A stretch of 64,000 nt of DNA. Source: Hymenobacter terrenus (GTDB lineage: Bacteria; Bacteroidota; Bacteroidia; Cytophagales; Hymenobacteraceae). The stretch's first letter is position 1; each line of letters opens with the position of its first letter. Positions 27,723 to 35,374 of this stretch are shown piece after piece. The DNA is taken from the NCBI RefSeq assembly GCF_000972495.1, contig NZ_LATM01000001.1:703241-767240 (forward strand), written 5' to 3'. Made by a program: the position numbers and the translations under genes. The notes under the pieces were generated by a model. It made no database searches. It was given only the letters and a program-made list of their open reading frames with translations, and was not told the origin of the DNA.

Positions 27723-29534
27723 TTGATGATAAACTTTTTGCGGCCAATTACTCATGGGCTGTTGGCGGCCACACTATTGCTATCGGCCTGCGCCTTGCCG
27801 CGGGTGCTGAAGCAGGCTGAAACCGGCCGCACCGTGGTGGCCCACCCCACCCCCCTCACCGCTTCGGGCGAGACTGTTCCATTTGAAGTGACGGCGCGCG
27901 TGCCCGCCAAGCACTTGCACAAAGGCGTGGCCTACGAACTGCTGCTGCGCTACCGCTACGAGCACGGCCTGCGCGAAGACACTCTGGGCCGGATTGCCTT
28001 CACCTTGGGCAACTACGTGTATGACGATGAAAACAAAGCGCAGCTGGTAGCCACCAAGAAATTCAGCCTGCCCAACACCCCCAGCCGCAACCCCGGCGAG
28101 CTGCTAGCCCACGCCCAGGTACGCGAGCTGAAAAAGAACGGCCGCGTGCTGCGCGCCCCCGACGATGTACGGGTCGCCCGCGGCATTGCCAACCCCGCCC
28201 GCCTCGTCGTCCGCGAAGATACCGTGCTGACCCTGCTGCCCGAGCGCGCCAGCAACAACATGAGTGGCACGCGCATCCTGCCCCTTTACTTTGATGAGGG
28301 TCAATGGTTTATTCGCGGCTACTTGGGCACTAACGTGGCGGCGCTCGAAGATTTGATTGACGCCAACCAACACACCAAGCAGGTCCTCATCATCGCCGGC
28401 CACTCCCCCGACTCTGTTGATGCCCACAACCGCCTGCTGGCCAGCAAGCGCGTGCGCATGCTGCTCTATTATTATAAGCAGCGGGTGAAAAACTTTTCCT
28501 ACCTGAACAAGGTCGAAAATATTCGCTTCGACACCCTGGCCTATACCCGGCGCTGGGATACCTTCCTCAGCAAAGTGATGACCTCGGCCCTGAAAGCCGA
28601 CCAGATTGACTCCGTCGTCACCATTATCAACGACACCCGCGGCACCTTTGAGCAGAAGGAAAAGGCCCTGCACCGCCTTTCCTCCTTCGATTACATCTCG
28701 CAGTACATCTATCCCGTGCTGCGCTTCGGCACCGTGGCCGTAACATACACCGCGCCAAAGCGCTACAATTCGGAGGTATATCTGCTCTCGAAAAAGATTG
28801 TGGACAAGCAGATTGAGACCGACGCCCTGACGCCGGAAGAACTGCGCTACTCTGCGAGCCTCACCCCGCTGCTGGCCGAAAAACAACGCATCTACGAAGT
28901 AGCCGCCGCCAACACCAACAGCTGGGAGGCCTTTCACAACTTGGGCGTGGTGCTGTTGCAGCGCGCCGAAAAAGAGCCCACTGATAAGACCCGCGCAGCT
29001 TATTACCGTCGGGCGGCGGTCAATTTCACGCTGGCGGCTCATCGCAATCCTACAGCCGAGTTTTTCTACCACGCCGCCACCGCCTATCACCGCGCCGGCG
29101 ACCGCGCCGAAGCCCTGCAGAACTACGACTACGCCATCAAGCTGGGTGGGGCGCGCCCGCTACTGCGCAAAATATTCTCCGACCGCGCCGCGCTGGAAAT
29201 CGAGCTAGGCCAGACCGACGAAGCTCTCCGCAGCCTGCAATACACCGGCCCATCCTATCAAAACGCTCTGAATACCGCTCTTATCGAGGTTGGCCGCGAG
29301 CATTACGACTTAGCCCTGACGCAGTACCGCCTCGCCCAAACCCTGCGCCCCACGGCAGCCGCGCCAGTATATGGTATGGCCGTGGTAGCAGCGCACCAGA
29401 AAGACGAGGCTGCCGTGGGCACCCTGCTCAAGCAAGCCGTGAGCCTTGACCGCAGCTATGCCCAGCGCGCCGTCGAAGACCTGGAATTTCAGGACTACGC
29501 GCAGGGCAAGGTATTTCGGGAGGCATTGCGCTAA
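27723..29534 (+). CDS. TPR lipoprotein with an OmpA-like middle region
   Basis: A 603-residue predicted lipoprotein, not matched to a named family. The N-terminal signal ends in a lipobox (LLLSACAL). Residues about 45-190 are beta-rich. Around residues 215-350 there is a degenerate OmpA-like segment (QVLIIAGHSPDSVDAHNRLLASKRV), resembling the peptidoglycan-binding GHTDxxG...N..LS..RA motif but split by insertions. The C-terminal third holds TPR-like helices (AFHNLGVVLLQRAEK, FFYHAATAYHRAGDRAEALQNYDYAI, LALTQYRLAQTLRP). A periplasmic scaffold linking outer membrane and cell wall is a plausible reading. It is followed 72 bp later by pdhB, which has its own promoter. Confidence 0.7.
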   Translation: MMINFLRPITHGLLAATLLLSACALPRVLKQAETGRTVVAHPTPLTASGETVPFEVTARVPAKHLHKGVAYELLLRYRYEHGLREDTLGRIAFTLGNYVYDDENKAQLVATKKFSLPNTPSRNPGELLAHAQVRELKKNGRVLRAPDDVRVARGIANPARLVVREDTVLTLLPERASNNMSGTRILPLYFDEGQWFIRGYLGTNVAALEDLIDANQHTKQVLIIAGHSPDSVDAHNRLLASKRVRMLLYYYKQRVKNFSYLNKVENIRFDTLAYTRRWDTFLSKVMTSALKADQIDSVVTIINDTRGTFEQKEKALHRLSSFDYISQYIYPVLRFGTVAVTYTAPKRYNSEVYLLSKKIVDKQIETDALTPEELRYSASLTPLLAEKQRIYEVAAANTNSWEAFHNLGVVLLQRAEKEPTDKTRAAYYRRAAVNFTLAAHRNPTAEFFYHAATAYHRAGDRAEALQNYDYAIKLGGARPLLRKIFSDRAALEIELGQTDEALRSLQYTGPSYQNALNTALIEVGREHYDLALTQYRLAQTLRPTAAAPVYGMAVVAAHQKDEAAVGTLLKQAVSLDRSYAQRAVEDLEFQDYAQGKVFREALR

Positions 29535-29537
29535 TCA

Positions 29538-29568
29538 TTGCCCATCCGCCCGGTCCATCGTAGCTTTG
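29538..29568 (+). promoter_or_regulatory. pdhB promoter
   Basis: TTG (29538-29540), 20 nt, TAGCTTTG (29561-29568) matches TTG-N19-21-TAnnTTTG. It starts right after the upstream stop and leaves a leader of about 33 nt before ATG 29607. It also argues against the in-frame TTG 29538 as start codon. Confidence 0.65.
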
Positions 29569-29606
29569 CCAGCCGGCTTAAAAATGCTGTTTACCTAAAG
29601 AAAATC

Positions 29607-30590
29607 ATGCGTCAAATTCAATTTCGTGAGGCCTTGCGCGAGGCCCTGTCCGAGGAAATGCGCCGCGACCCGCGTGTATTCCTGATGGGCGAAGAAGTGG
29701 CCGAGTATAACGGTGCCTACAAAGTGAGCCAGGGCATGCTCGATGAATTCGGGCCCGAACGGGTGATTGACACCCCAATTGCCGAGCTAGGTTTTGCCGG
29801 CATCGGCGTGGGCGCAGCAGCCAATGGGCTGATTCCGGTCATCGAATTCATGACTTTCAACTTCTCGCTGGTAGCAATTGACCAGGTAATCAACTCGGCC
29901 GCCAAGCTGTACTCAATGTCGGGTGGGCAGTATTCCTGCCCCATCGTGTTCCGCGGCCCCACCGGCAACGCCGGCATGCTGTCGTCGCAGCACTCACAAA
30001 ACTTTGAAAACTGGTACGCCAACACGCCCGGTCTAAAAGTAGTGGTGCCCAGCAATCCTTACGACGCTAAGGGCCTGCTCAAAGCCGCTATCCGCGACCC
30101 CGACCCGGTAATTTTCATGGAGTCGGAGCTGATGTACGGCGACAAAGGCGACGTGCCGGAAGAAGAGTACATCCTCGAAATCGGCAAGGCCAACGTGGTG
30201 CGCCCCGGCAAGCACGTAACGTTGGTGAGCTTCGGCAAAATGATGAAAGTAGCCTACGCCGCCGCCGATGAGCTGGTTAAAGAAGGGGTTGAGGCCGAAG
30301 TAATTGACCTGCGCTCGGTGCGCCCGATTGACTATGACACGCTCATCGATTCGGTGAAGAAAACCAACCGCATGGTAGTTATCGAGGAAGCCTGGCCGCT
30401 GGCCAGCATCTCGGGTGAACTGGCCTACATCGTGCAGCGCCGCGCCTTCGATCACCTCGATGCGCCCGTCATTCGGATCACCTGCGCCGACGTACCCCTG
30501 CCCTACGCCCCCACGCTCATCGAAGCCTCGCTGCCCAATGTGGCCCGCGTAGTGAAAGCCGTAAAAGAAGTCACCTACGCCAAAGCGTAA
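29607..30590 (+). CDS. pdhB: Pyruvate dehydrogenase E1 component, beta subunit
   Basis: A 327-residue beta subunit of the alpha2beta2 thiamine-diphosphate E1 that decarboxylates pyruvate and acetylates the E2 lipoyl group. Start ATG 29607 gives the standard MRQIQFREALREALSEEMRRD. Diagnostic segments: FLMGEEVAEYNGAYKVSQGML (with the TPP-contacting Glu), DTPIAELGFAGIGVGAA, MSGGQYSCPIVFRGPTGNAG, the Q-H-S-Q in SSQHSQNFENWYA, and EEAWPLASISGELA. The last phrase and the overall length favour pyruvate over branched-chain 2-oxo acids. The alpha subunit is not adjacent, so the pdh genes are split. It is a single-gene unit with its own promoter and terminator. Confidence 0.93.
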   Translation: MRQIQFREALREALSEEMRRDPRVFLMGEEVAEYNGAYKVSQGMLDEFGPERVIDTPIAELGFAGIGVGAAANGLIPVIEFMTFNFSLVAIDQVINSAAKLYSMSGGQYSCPIVFRGPTGNAGMLSSQHSQNFENWYANTPGLKVVVPSNPYDAKGLLKAAIRDPDPVIFMESELMYGDKGDVPEEEYILEIGKANVVRPGKHVTLVSFGKMMKVAYAAADELVKEGVEAEVIDLRSVRPIDYDTLIDSVKKTNRMVVIEEAWPLASISGELAYIVQRRAFDHLDAPVIRITCADVPLPYAPTLIEASLPNVARVVKAVKEVTYAKA

Positions 30591-30600
30591 CGCGGCGCTT

Positions 30601-30660
30601 AATTAAAAGAGGGGTGAGGAATTTTAGCTCTGGCAGCTAATTCCTCATCCCTCTTTTATT
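30601..30660. terminator. Bidirectional terminator between convergent genes
   Basis: Long arms (AAAAGAGGGgTGAGGAATT.. on the left, ..ATTCCTCAtCCCTCTTTT on the right) with a small loop around ctggc. An A-tract at one side and a T-tract at the other suit both pdhB (+) and the membrane-protein gene (-). Confidence 0.85.
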
Positions 30661-30681
30661 AATACACTAGCCGATGAAGCA

Positions 30682-32121
30682 CTACCCCTGTGGTGCTTCG
30701 TTCGGTGGTCGGCGCTGGCTGGCCGTTGCTTCTGATAGCTGCCAGCAGCCCCATACCCATCCCAATGCCAGGCCTAACACTGCGAGCCGGCGCGCTGGTC
30801 GGCCCAACTGTTGCCACCACGCCACGGGCTGCCAACTGGCCGCAATTCCCGTGAGCAGCAGCAAGTGCAGCGGCAGTAAAAACCGGCACTCCACGAGGGT
30901 CGGCAGCACTAGCAGGCACGGCAACAGCAACGCTAGTAAGACTGCGGCAGCTTGCCTTGATTGAAAAAAGTGGCCAGTTTCCCGGCGAACGGACACTAGG
31001 GCTGCTAACATCAACCAAGTGCCCAGGCCCAGCAAAGAATAGTTTAGCAGCCGCAGCACTACTTGCCCCTGCGGATGCAGCTGGGTGGGATAAGGCGTTG
31101 GGAATAAGACATCCAGACCGTTGAACAAGTGCCGCAGGTAACGCCCGCTCGTGGCCAGTGGCTGCCGCAACCCGAATCGCAGGTATTGCCCATAGCTCGC
31201 AAAATGCTGGCCGGGTTCATCGGCTAATGCGCGTTGGCCGGCCGGGTCGGCATAGACCAACGAGCGGGGAATTTCCGGAATCAGGCTGGTTTCGTAACGC
31301 TGGAAGGCTGTGCCCCAAGTCAGCTGCTTGAGGTAGAGCGGCCGGGCGCCGGGTAAGCTCGCCAGCACCAACGGTGTGTTTCGCTGAAAGTGCTGCTCGT
31401 TGATAAGCCACTGTGGTAACAAAACCAACGCCACTCCCACGGCCAGGCTGCCGCTGCGCCGAAGCAGATGCCCAGCTGGAAGAGGTGCCCCCAGCAGCCA
31501 AAGCCAACCCGGCGCACTAGCCACGTAAATTGGCCGGATATTAATGGCCGCAGCCAGCAGCAACCCGGCGGCCCCGGCCCAAGCCCACCCCGGCCGCCCC
31601 AAGGCCACAAGCCCCAACACCAGCAGCGTTAGCGCAGGCATGTCACTGAGAGTGAAATTGAAATAGTCGCGCCAAAAAATAAAGCCTAGAGCTACTAACA
31701 CTAGCCAGCGCCCCCCGGATAGAGCGCGGCCAACTACTTGAGCCCAGAGCTGCGGAATGGCCAGCCCAAAAAGCAGCGCTGCCCAACCCGCGCCTAATAC
31801 GCGTGCGCCAGTCAGCATTGGCCAACCAGTGAAATGGCACAACAGACGCGCCGGTAATACCAGCAGCGGCCCCAGATAACCACGCAGCGGCACATCGAAG
31901 GCTATTAGCGAAAAGTGGCCGTACCGCGTGAATTTCAATGATAACTCCCAGTACTCGGCCGCATCGAACCGGAACTGGCCGGGCGTGTAACCACTCAACG
32001 GCAAGTAAGCCGCATACAGCGCCAGCAAGACCAGCACCCGCCACCGGGCTGGCCACGAAGCGCACAACATAGTTGATACTGGGGGCATACAAAGCAAAGC
32101 TAGGCTGCGGAAACAGGACAC
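30682..32121 (-). CDS. Polytopic membrane protein, GT-C glycosyltransferase-like
   Basis: Up to 479 residues with about ten hydrophobic segments. After the first membrane helix comes a luminal loop with FRFDAAEYWELS, an acidic DAAEY motif like the catalytic Asp/Glu loop of GT-C enzymes (ArnT/PMT, DPM-dependent mannosyltransferases). The rest alternates Trp/Leu-rich helices with loops (PQLWAQVVG, FWRDYFNFTLSDMP, INIRPIYVASAPG, ECRFLLPLHLLLL). A polyprenyl-phosphate-sugar donor and periplasmic active site are therefore likely but unproven. The start may be ATG 32121 or ATG 32088 (MPPVSTMLC). It converges on pdhB across a shared terminator. Confidence 0.7.
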   Translation of the reverse strand: MSCFRSLALLCMPPVSTMLCASWPARWRVLVLLALYAAYLPLSGYTPGQFRFDAAEYWELSLKFTRYGHFSLIAFDVPLRGYLGPLLVLPARLLCHFTGWPMLTGARVLGAGWAALLFGLAIPQLWAQVVGRALSGGRWLVLVALGFIFWRDYFNFTLSDMPALTLLVLGLVALGRPGWAWAGAAGLLLAAAINIRPIYVASAPGWLWLLGAPLPAGHLLRRSGSLAVGVALVLLPQWLINEQHFQRNTPLVLASLPGARPLYLKQLTWGTAFQRYETSLIPEIPRSLVYADPAGQRALADEPGQHFASYGQYLRFGLRQPLATSGRYLRHLFNGLDVLFPTPYPTQLHPQGQVVLRLLNYSLLGLGTWLMLAALVSVRRETGHFFQSRQAAAVLLALLLPCLLVLPTLVECRFLLPLHLLLLTGIAASWQPVAWWQQLGRPARRLAVLGLALGWVWGCWQLSEATASQRRPPNEAPQG

Positions 32122-32248
32122 CAGTCATGACCGCCTGATAAGCCCAGAATAAGCCTAACACGCGCTTGAGCACTTGTCCACTCCCGTTGTTATCGTACCT
32201 TTTGCCCAAGCTACACCGTAGGCCAGCTTTTCAGCTACTCCCACCCAC

Positions 32249-32800
32249 ATGAATCATCGCCTCCACCTCAAATTCGAACAATTAGAACGAGCCACGGCAC
32301 AGCTGCTGGCCTCGGCCGAAGCCTTGGGGCCGGAAAGTGCCAAAGCTCCGGCGGCCGGGCAATGGTCGGCCACGCAAGTAGTTCATCATTTGTTATTTAT
32401 TGAGGAGAACATCATCAAGTACATCCAGAAAAAACTGTTGGCCGATGAGCAGCTACCTAAAGTAGGCCTCTACACCCGCCTGCGCGCCCAATTCATACGC
32501 CTGTTGCTACGCCTGCCCGGTTTCAAATACAAGGCACCGCGGGGGGTGGCGACCCTCACCGATGCCGGCGAGTTTCCTCCCCTACCCGAGCTGCGTGCTA
32601 CATGGGAAGCTTCGCGCCGCCAGCTGGAGCGCCTGCTCAACGAGTTCCCAAGCCGTCAGCTGAATCGGGCCATTTTTCCACACCCCCGCTCGGGGCGCAT
32701 TACTATCTACCAGGTAATGGACTTTTTGCTCGACCACCTGCTGCACCACCAGCAGCAAATGAACCGCATTAGGAAGGCCCTCCGACCAGTGGCCGCGTGA
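32249..32800 (+). CDS. DinB-family protein
   Basis: A 183-residue four-helix-bundle protein of the DinB/DfsB superfamily. Its likely metal-ligand histidines are in VVHHLLFIEEN after helix 1 and in LLDHLLHHQQQMNRI near the end. The central W-S-A-T-Q-V-V-H-H matches the family pattern W-S-x-x-x-x-x-x-H. Some members are mycothiol- or bacillithiol-dependent transferases; most are uncharacterised. No signal peptide, so cytoplasmic. It is divergent from the GT-C-like gene and convergent with the thioesterase gene. Confidence 0.85.
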   Translation: MNHRLHLKFEQLERATAQLLASAEALGPESAKAPAAGQWSATQVVHHLLFIEENIIKYIQKKLLADEQLPKVGLYTRLRAQFIRLLLRLPGFKYKAPRGVATLTDAGEFPPLPELRATWEASRRQLERLLNEFPSRQLNRAIFPHPRSGRITIYQVMDFLLDHLLHHQQQMNRIRKALRPVAA

Positions 32801-32844
32801 TAGCAGGGATACAAAGTGGCTTTTCAATACCACGGCTGCCCCTG

Positions 32845-33264
32845 TTAGCCTTGGTAGGGCGGCAGAGTGCTAAAGGACGCCGCTAGCTCGGCGGGCGGCG
32901 TGGTCAGCTTGCGGCGGTCGAGGTCGAGCCAAGCGCCGTCGACGGTGACGATGGCGGCCACCCGGCCATTGGCTTTGTAGATGGTGTGCACGATGGTCCA
33001 GCGCGAGCCATCGGCATTGACGGAGGCCAGTTGACCATCAACCCGGATTTCCTCGCCGACGCTTACTTCTTTGAGATATTTCGTTTCCTCCCGGAACAGG
33101 ATGGGCCCAAGGCGTAGCTGCGCAAACCGGGCTACATCGTAGCCCCACTTAGCTAGCACGACCACACGTTGGTCGGCCGCGTAGTCGGCGTAGGCCGAGT
33201 GGCGCATGTGGCCATTGGGGTCCATGTCGGCCCAGCGGGTGCGGTAGGTAATGGCGTCAGTCAT
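32845..33264 (-). CDS. Acyl-CoA thioesterase, hotdog fold (YbgC/4HBT-like)
   Basis: A 139-residue hotdog-fold protein. The N-terminal TYRTRWADMDPNGHMRHSAYADYA carries the catalytic Asp and the N-G-H-M motif of the 4-hydroxybenzoyl-CoA thioesterase/YbgC group. It continues with GPILFREETKYLKEVSVGEEI and the strand IVHTIYKANGRVAAIVTVDGAWLD. Such enzymes hydrolyse short or aromatic acyl-CoA thioesters. Length and motif order are standard. It lies 62 bp downstream of the methyltransferase gene on the minus strand? Its start is 62 bp from that gene's stop, so the pair may be cotranscribed. Confidence 0.88.
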   Translation of the reverse strand: MTDAITYRTRWADMDPNGHMRHSAYADYAADQRVVVLAKWGYDVARFAQLRLGPILFREETKYLKEVSVGEEIRVDGQLASVNADGSRWTIVHTIYKANGRVAAIVTVDGAWLDLDRRKLTTPPAELAASFSTLPPYQG

Positions 33265-33326
33265 TTTATGATGAAAGATTGGGAATCAGGAATCAAGAAG
33301 GTAGAATACTCTTGTAAAATAACCTC

Positions 33327-34076
33327 TTACTCAGCATTCGTTATTAAGCCTGTGGGGGTGAGACGAACCAGGTACTGTCCGTCCTCGTCTTCGCCTAGGA
33401 AGTCGGCGGTGTAGCCGGCAGTTTCGGCGGCATCATTGAGCAAGGCCGCATCGACAAAAAGCCAGGGAAAAGCGGCCCCAGTGTGGTCCTGATAGCTAAG
33501 CGTGTACTCTACTTCCCCGTAATACGGGCCGTTGAGGTTGAGGAGCAGCGCACCATCCTCGTCCTCGTACAGGTAGCGCACATCCGACGATGTAGCCAGA
33601 ATTTGGCCCCCTGGAGCCAGCAGCGTACGAGCATGCGCCAGAAACTTGTCGAGCCCACTGAGGGTGCCCGTCAGGCCGAGGCCATTCATGAGGAGCAAGA
33701 TGGTGTCGTATGGCAGTTCGGTAGGCGGCAGCGGAGCGAACAAATCGTGGCGGGCCACGGTGCGGACACCGCGCTCAGCCATCACCTGCACCGCGCCGGC
33801 TGATACGTCCACGGCTTTCACTTCGAAGCCGCGGCTTTGCAGTTCCAAGCTATGGCAGCCGGCGCCGGCGCCAAGGTCGAGCACCCGGCCACGGCTTTCA
33901 TCGAGGGCCAAACGTTCCAAATCGGGCATCTGCAGCAGGGTGCGGAAAAAATAGGCGGCGGGCAGCGGCTCGTCATCGGCCACGTTACAGTGCACGGTGA
34001 GGCTGGCATCGGCATCGCCACGATGGTAAGCCAGGATGGCCTGGCCCAGGATGTCGGGCGCGGTGGTCGTGGTCAT
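33327..34076 (-). CDS. Class I SAM-dependent methyltransferase
   Basis: A 249-residue methyltransferase with start ATG 34076 (MTTTTAPDI); an upstream GTG at 34118 would add a Pro/Arg-rich stretch that looks non-coding. Motif I is RVLDLGAGAGCHSLELQSRG, motif II EVKAVDVSAGAVQVMAERG, and the acidic ARHDLF plus LLLMNGLGLTG correspond to motif III/IV. It continues with LLAPGGQILATSSDV. The acceptor is unknown: the fold resembles the UbiE/small-molecule group more than RNA or DNA enzymes. A thioesterase gene follows on the same strand and a DUF2256 gene is divergent. Confidence 0.85.
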   Translation of the reverse strand: MTTTTAPDILGQAILAYHRGDADASLTVHCNVADDEPLPAAYFFRTLLQMPDLERLALDESRGRVLDLGAGAGCHSLELQSRGFEVKAVDVSAGAVQVMAERGVRTVARHDLFAPLPPTELPYDTILLLMNGLGLTGTLSGLDKFLAHARTLLAPGGQILATSSDVRYLYEDEDGALLLNLNGPYYGEVEYTLSYQDHTGAAFPWLFVDAALLNDAAETAGYTADFLGEDEDGQYLVRLTPTGLITNAE

Positions 34077-34216
34077 AGGTGGATATGGACGAAATGGCCG
34101 AAACGGTTGGGTCGGCACGCCGCTCGGCTTGGCAACCGTTTCAAGACCGAAAAGTACCCAAAACTTCGCGGTAACGCCGGGCGTTTAGGTAGCAGTTATT
34201 CCTATTTTTATCCCCT

Positions 34217-34390
34217 ATGCTCCCCCAAAAGCTTCGTAAAGGCCAGTTGCCCACCAAAATCTGCGCTACTTGCGGCCGGCCGTTTGAGTATCGTAAAAAA
34301 TGGCGGGCCAATTGGGCTGAGGTTAAATACTGCGGTGAGAAGTGCCAACGCAACCGCCGGGCTCCTAGTCCAACCGCTTCAACTGCCTAG
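34217..34390 (+). CDS. DUF2256 zinc-finger-like small protein
   Basis: A 57-residue protein: MLPQKLRKGQLPTKICATCG, then RPFEYRKKWRANWAEVKYCG, then EKCQRNRR and a Thr/Ser tail. The C-x-x-C ... Y-C-x-x-x-C arrangement with R-P-F-x-x-R-K-K-W and W-x-E-V-x-Y-C is the DUF2256 signature, probably one zinc site. The function of DUF2256 is unknown. In many genomes it neighbours cryptochrome or photolyase genes; none is present here. It is divergent from the methyltransferase gene with 140 bp between starts. Confidence 0.88.
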   Translation: MLPQKLRKGQLPTKICATCGRPFEYRKKWRANWAEVKYCGEKCQRNRRAPSPTASTA

Positions 34391-34489
34391 GCTGTCAATA
34401 CTAGGCTCCTGTATCTTTTCAAGCTGAAAGCCCGTTTTGAAAGCAGCTAATTCGCTTCTTTTCCTCAACCCCTAGTATTCCACCATTTC

Positions 34490-34807
34490 ATGGCTTCCAA
34501 CCTCGACTACCTTGACCCTGCATTGATTCCGCTGGAAGAAAAAGTCCAAGCCTATCTCGACGCCGAAAAAGCCCTGCACCAAGCTTCTGAGGCCCAGAAG
34601 AACCAATCGGTGGGCGCGTCGCCCCAGAGTTTACAAAAACTACGTGAGAATCTCGCCCGTCTGGAGCAGGAAATTCTAGGCATGCTTCCTACCCGCGACG
34701 AATGGGTGAAGGTGAATTTAGGCTATGGTCCCAGCCGCGTCGGAGCTTGGCACGTGCCCGCCATCAATGGTGCCCCCGAGCACTACGAGCTACGAGTAGT
34801 GCATTAA
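34490..34807 (+). CDS. Small hypothetical protein with coiled coil
   Basis: A 105-residue protein, not recognised. The N-terminal two thirds are helical and charged (LIPLEEKVQAYLDAEKALHQ, LQKLRENLARLEQEILGML), and the C-terminal third is a short beta-rich stretch (DEWVKVNLGYGPSRVGAW, HYELRVVH). No signal peptide or membrane segment. Start ATG 34490 lies about 100 bp after the DUF2256 stop. Codon use matches the surrounding genes, so I take it as real. Confidence 0.65.
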   Translation: MASNLDYLDPALIPLEEKVQAYLDAEKALHQASEAQKNQSVGASPQSLQKLRENLARLEQEILGMLPTRDEWVKVNLGYGPSRVGAWHVPAINGAPEHYELRVVH

Positions 34808-34988
34808 GGCCGCTCTCTCTGCTCTTCCACACTTTAAATAATTGAGAAAGGTTCTATCAGGACCCAACCCGGCTCAGCACTGCTTCAAATGCTTCAGTAA
34901 ATAGTTGCACTTAGTAATCTGATAATGAATCCGAAGCGAGTAGTAGCAGCGGCACATTATAGGTTGAACCACTCTGCTACTTGAACTT

Positions 34989-35020
34989 AAAAAAGAGGCA
35001 CCCCAATGGGATGCCTCTTT
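34989..35020 (-). terminator. Minus-strand terminator without an intact gene
   Basis: AAAGAGGCA-CCC / GGG-a-TGCCTCTTT hairpin; on the minus strand it ends in TTTTTTAAG. It follows the stop of the 28-codon fragment by about 24 bp. Confidence 0.6.
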
Positions 35021-35043
35021 CCGTACCAAAACACCTTAAAAAA

Positions 35044-35130
35044 CTATTCTTTCACGACGGTATTAACAACAACTGCACCAAAAAATTCATTACCAATTAA
35101 TGTTTTGCAAAAACTCTTGCTGTGAGGCGT
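35044..35130 (-). pseudogene. Possible gene remnant, C-terminal fragment
   Basis: Minus-strand frame of 28 codons after an in-frame stop, ending in LIGNEFFGAVVVNTVVKE and TAG, followed directly by a terminator. The run of hydrophobic and charged residues looks like a protein end, but no start codon is available and frames upstream are closed. I read it as a decayed gene end; chance is also possible. Confidence 0.2.
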
Positions 35131-35301
35131 TTATACACAGCAATTCTTGCTAAATGTTTTAAGAATCCGCCTTAAATTACACTTAGCTAGTTGCGTGAGA
35201 AGTCTTCTTCATTTGCGAAGCTGAGCTATGCTCTTATGCAGTGTTTGAATCTACTCGTTTGGTGAGGCAGTATTGTAATTCTAGAGCGATGGGTATCTCC
35301 A

Positions 35302-35342
35302 AACGACAATCGCCCCAACTATTCGTTGGGGCGATTGTCGTT
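35302..35342 (-). terminator. Terminator of ffh
   Basis: A perfect 18-bp stem (35302-35319 with 35325-35342) and a 5-nt loop, 32 bp past the ffh stop. A/T flanks make it likely bidirectional. Confidence 0.9.
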
Positions 35343-35374
35343 TTAAAATCAGATGCAGTCCCTAAAGACGTTGC

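Larger units (their letters stand above)
34808..35301. other. Low-GC stretch without an intact gene
   Basis: This ~490-bp interval is clearly more AT-rich than its surroundings. It holds a minus-strand terminator (34989-35020) and, just upstream of it on that strand, a 28-codon open fragment (35044-35130), both listed separately. No complete gene or known RNA was found. Confidence 0.5.
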
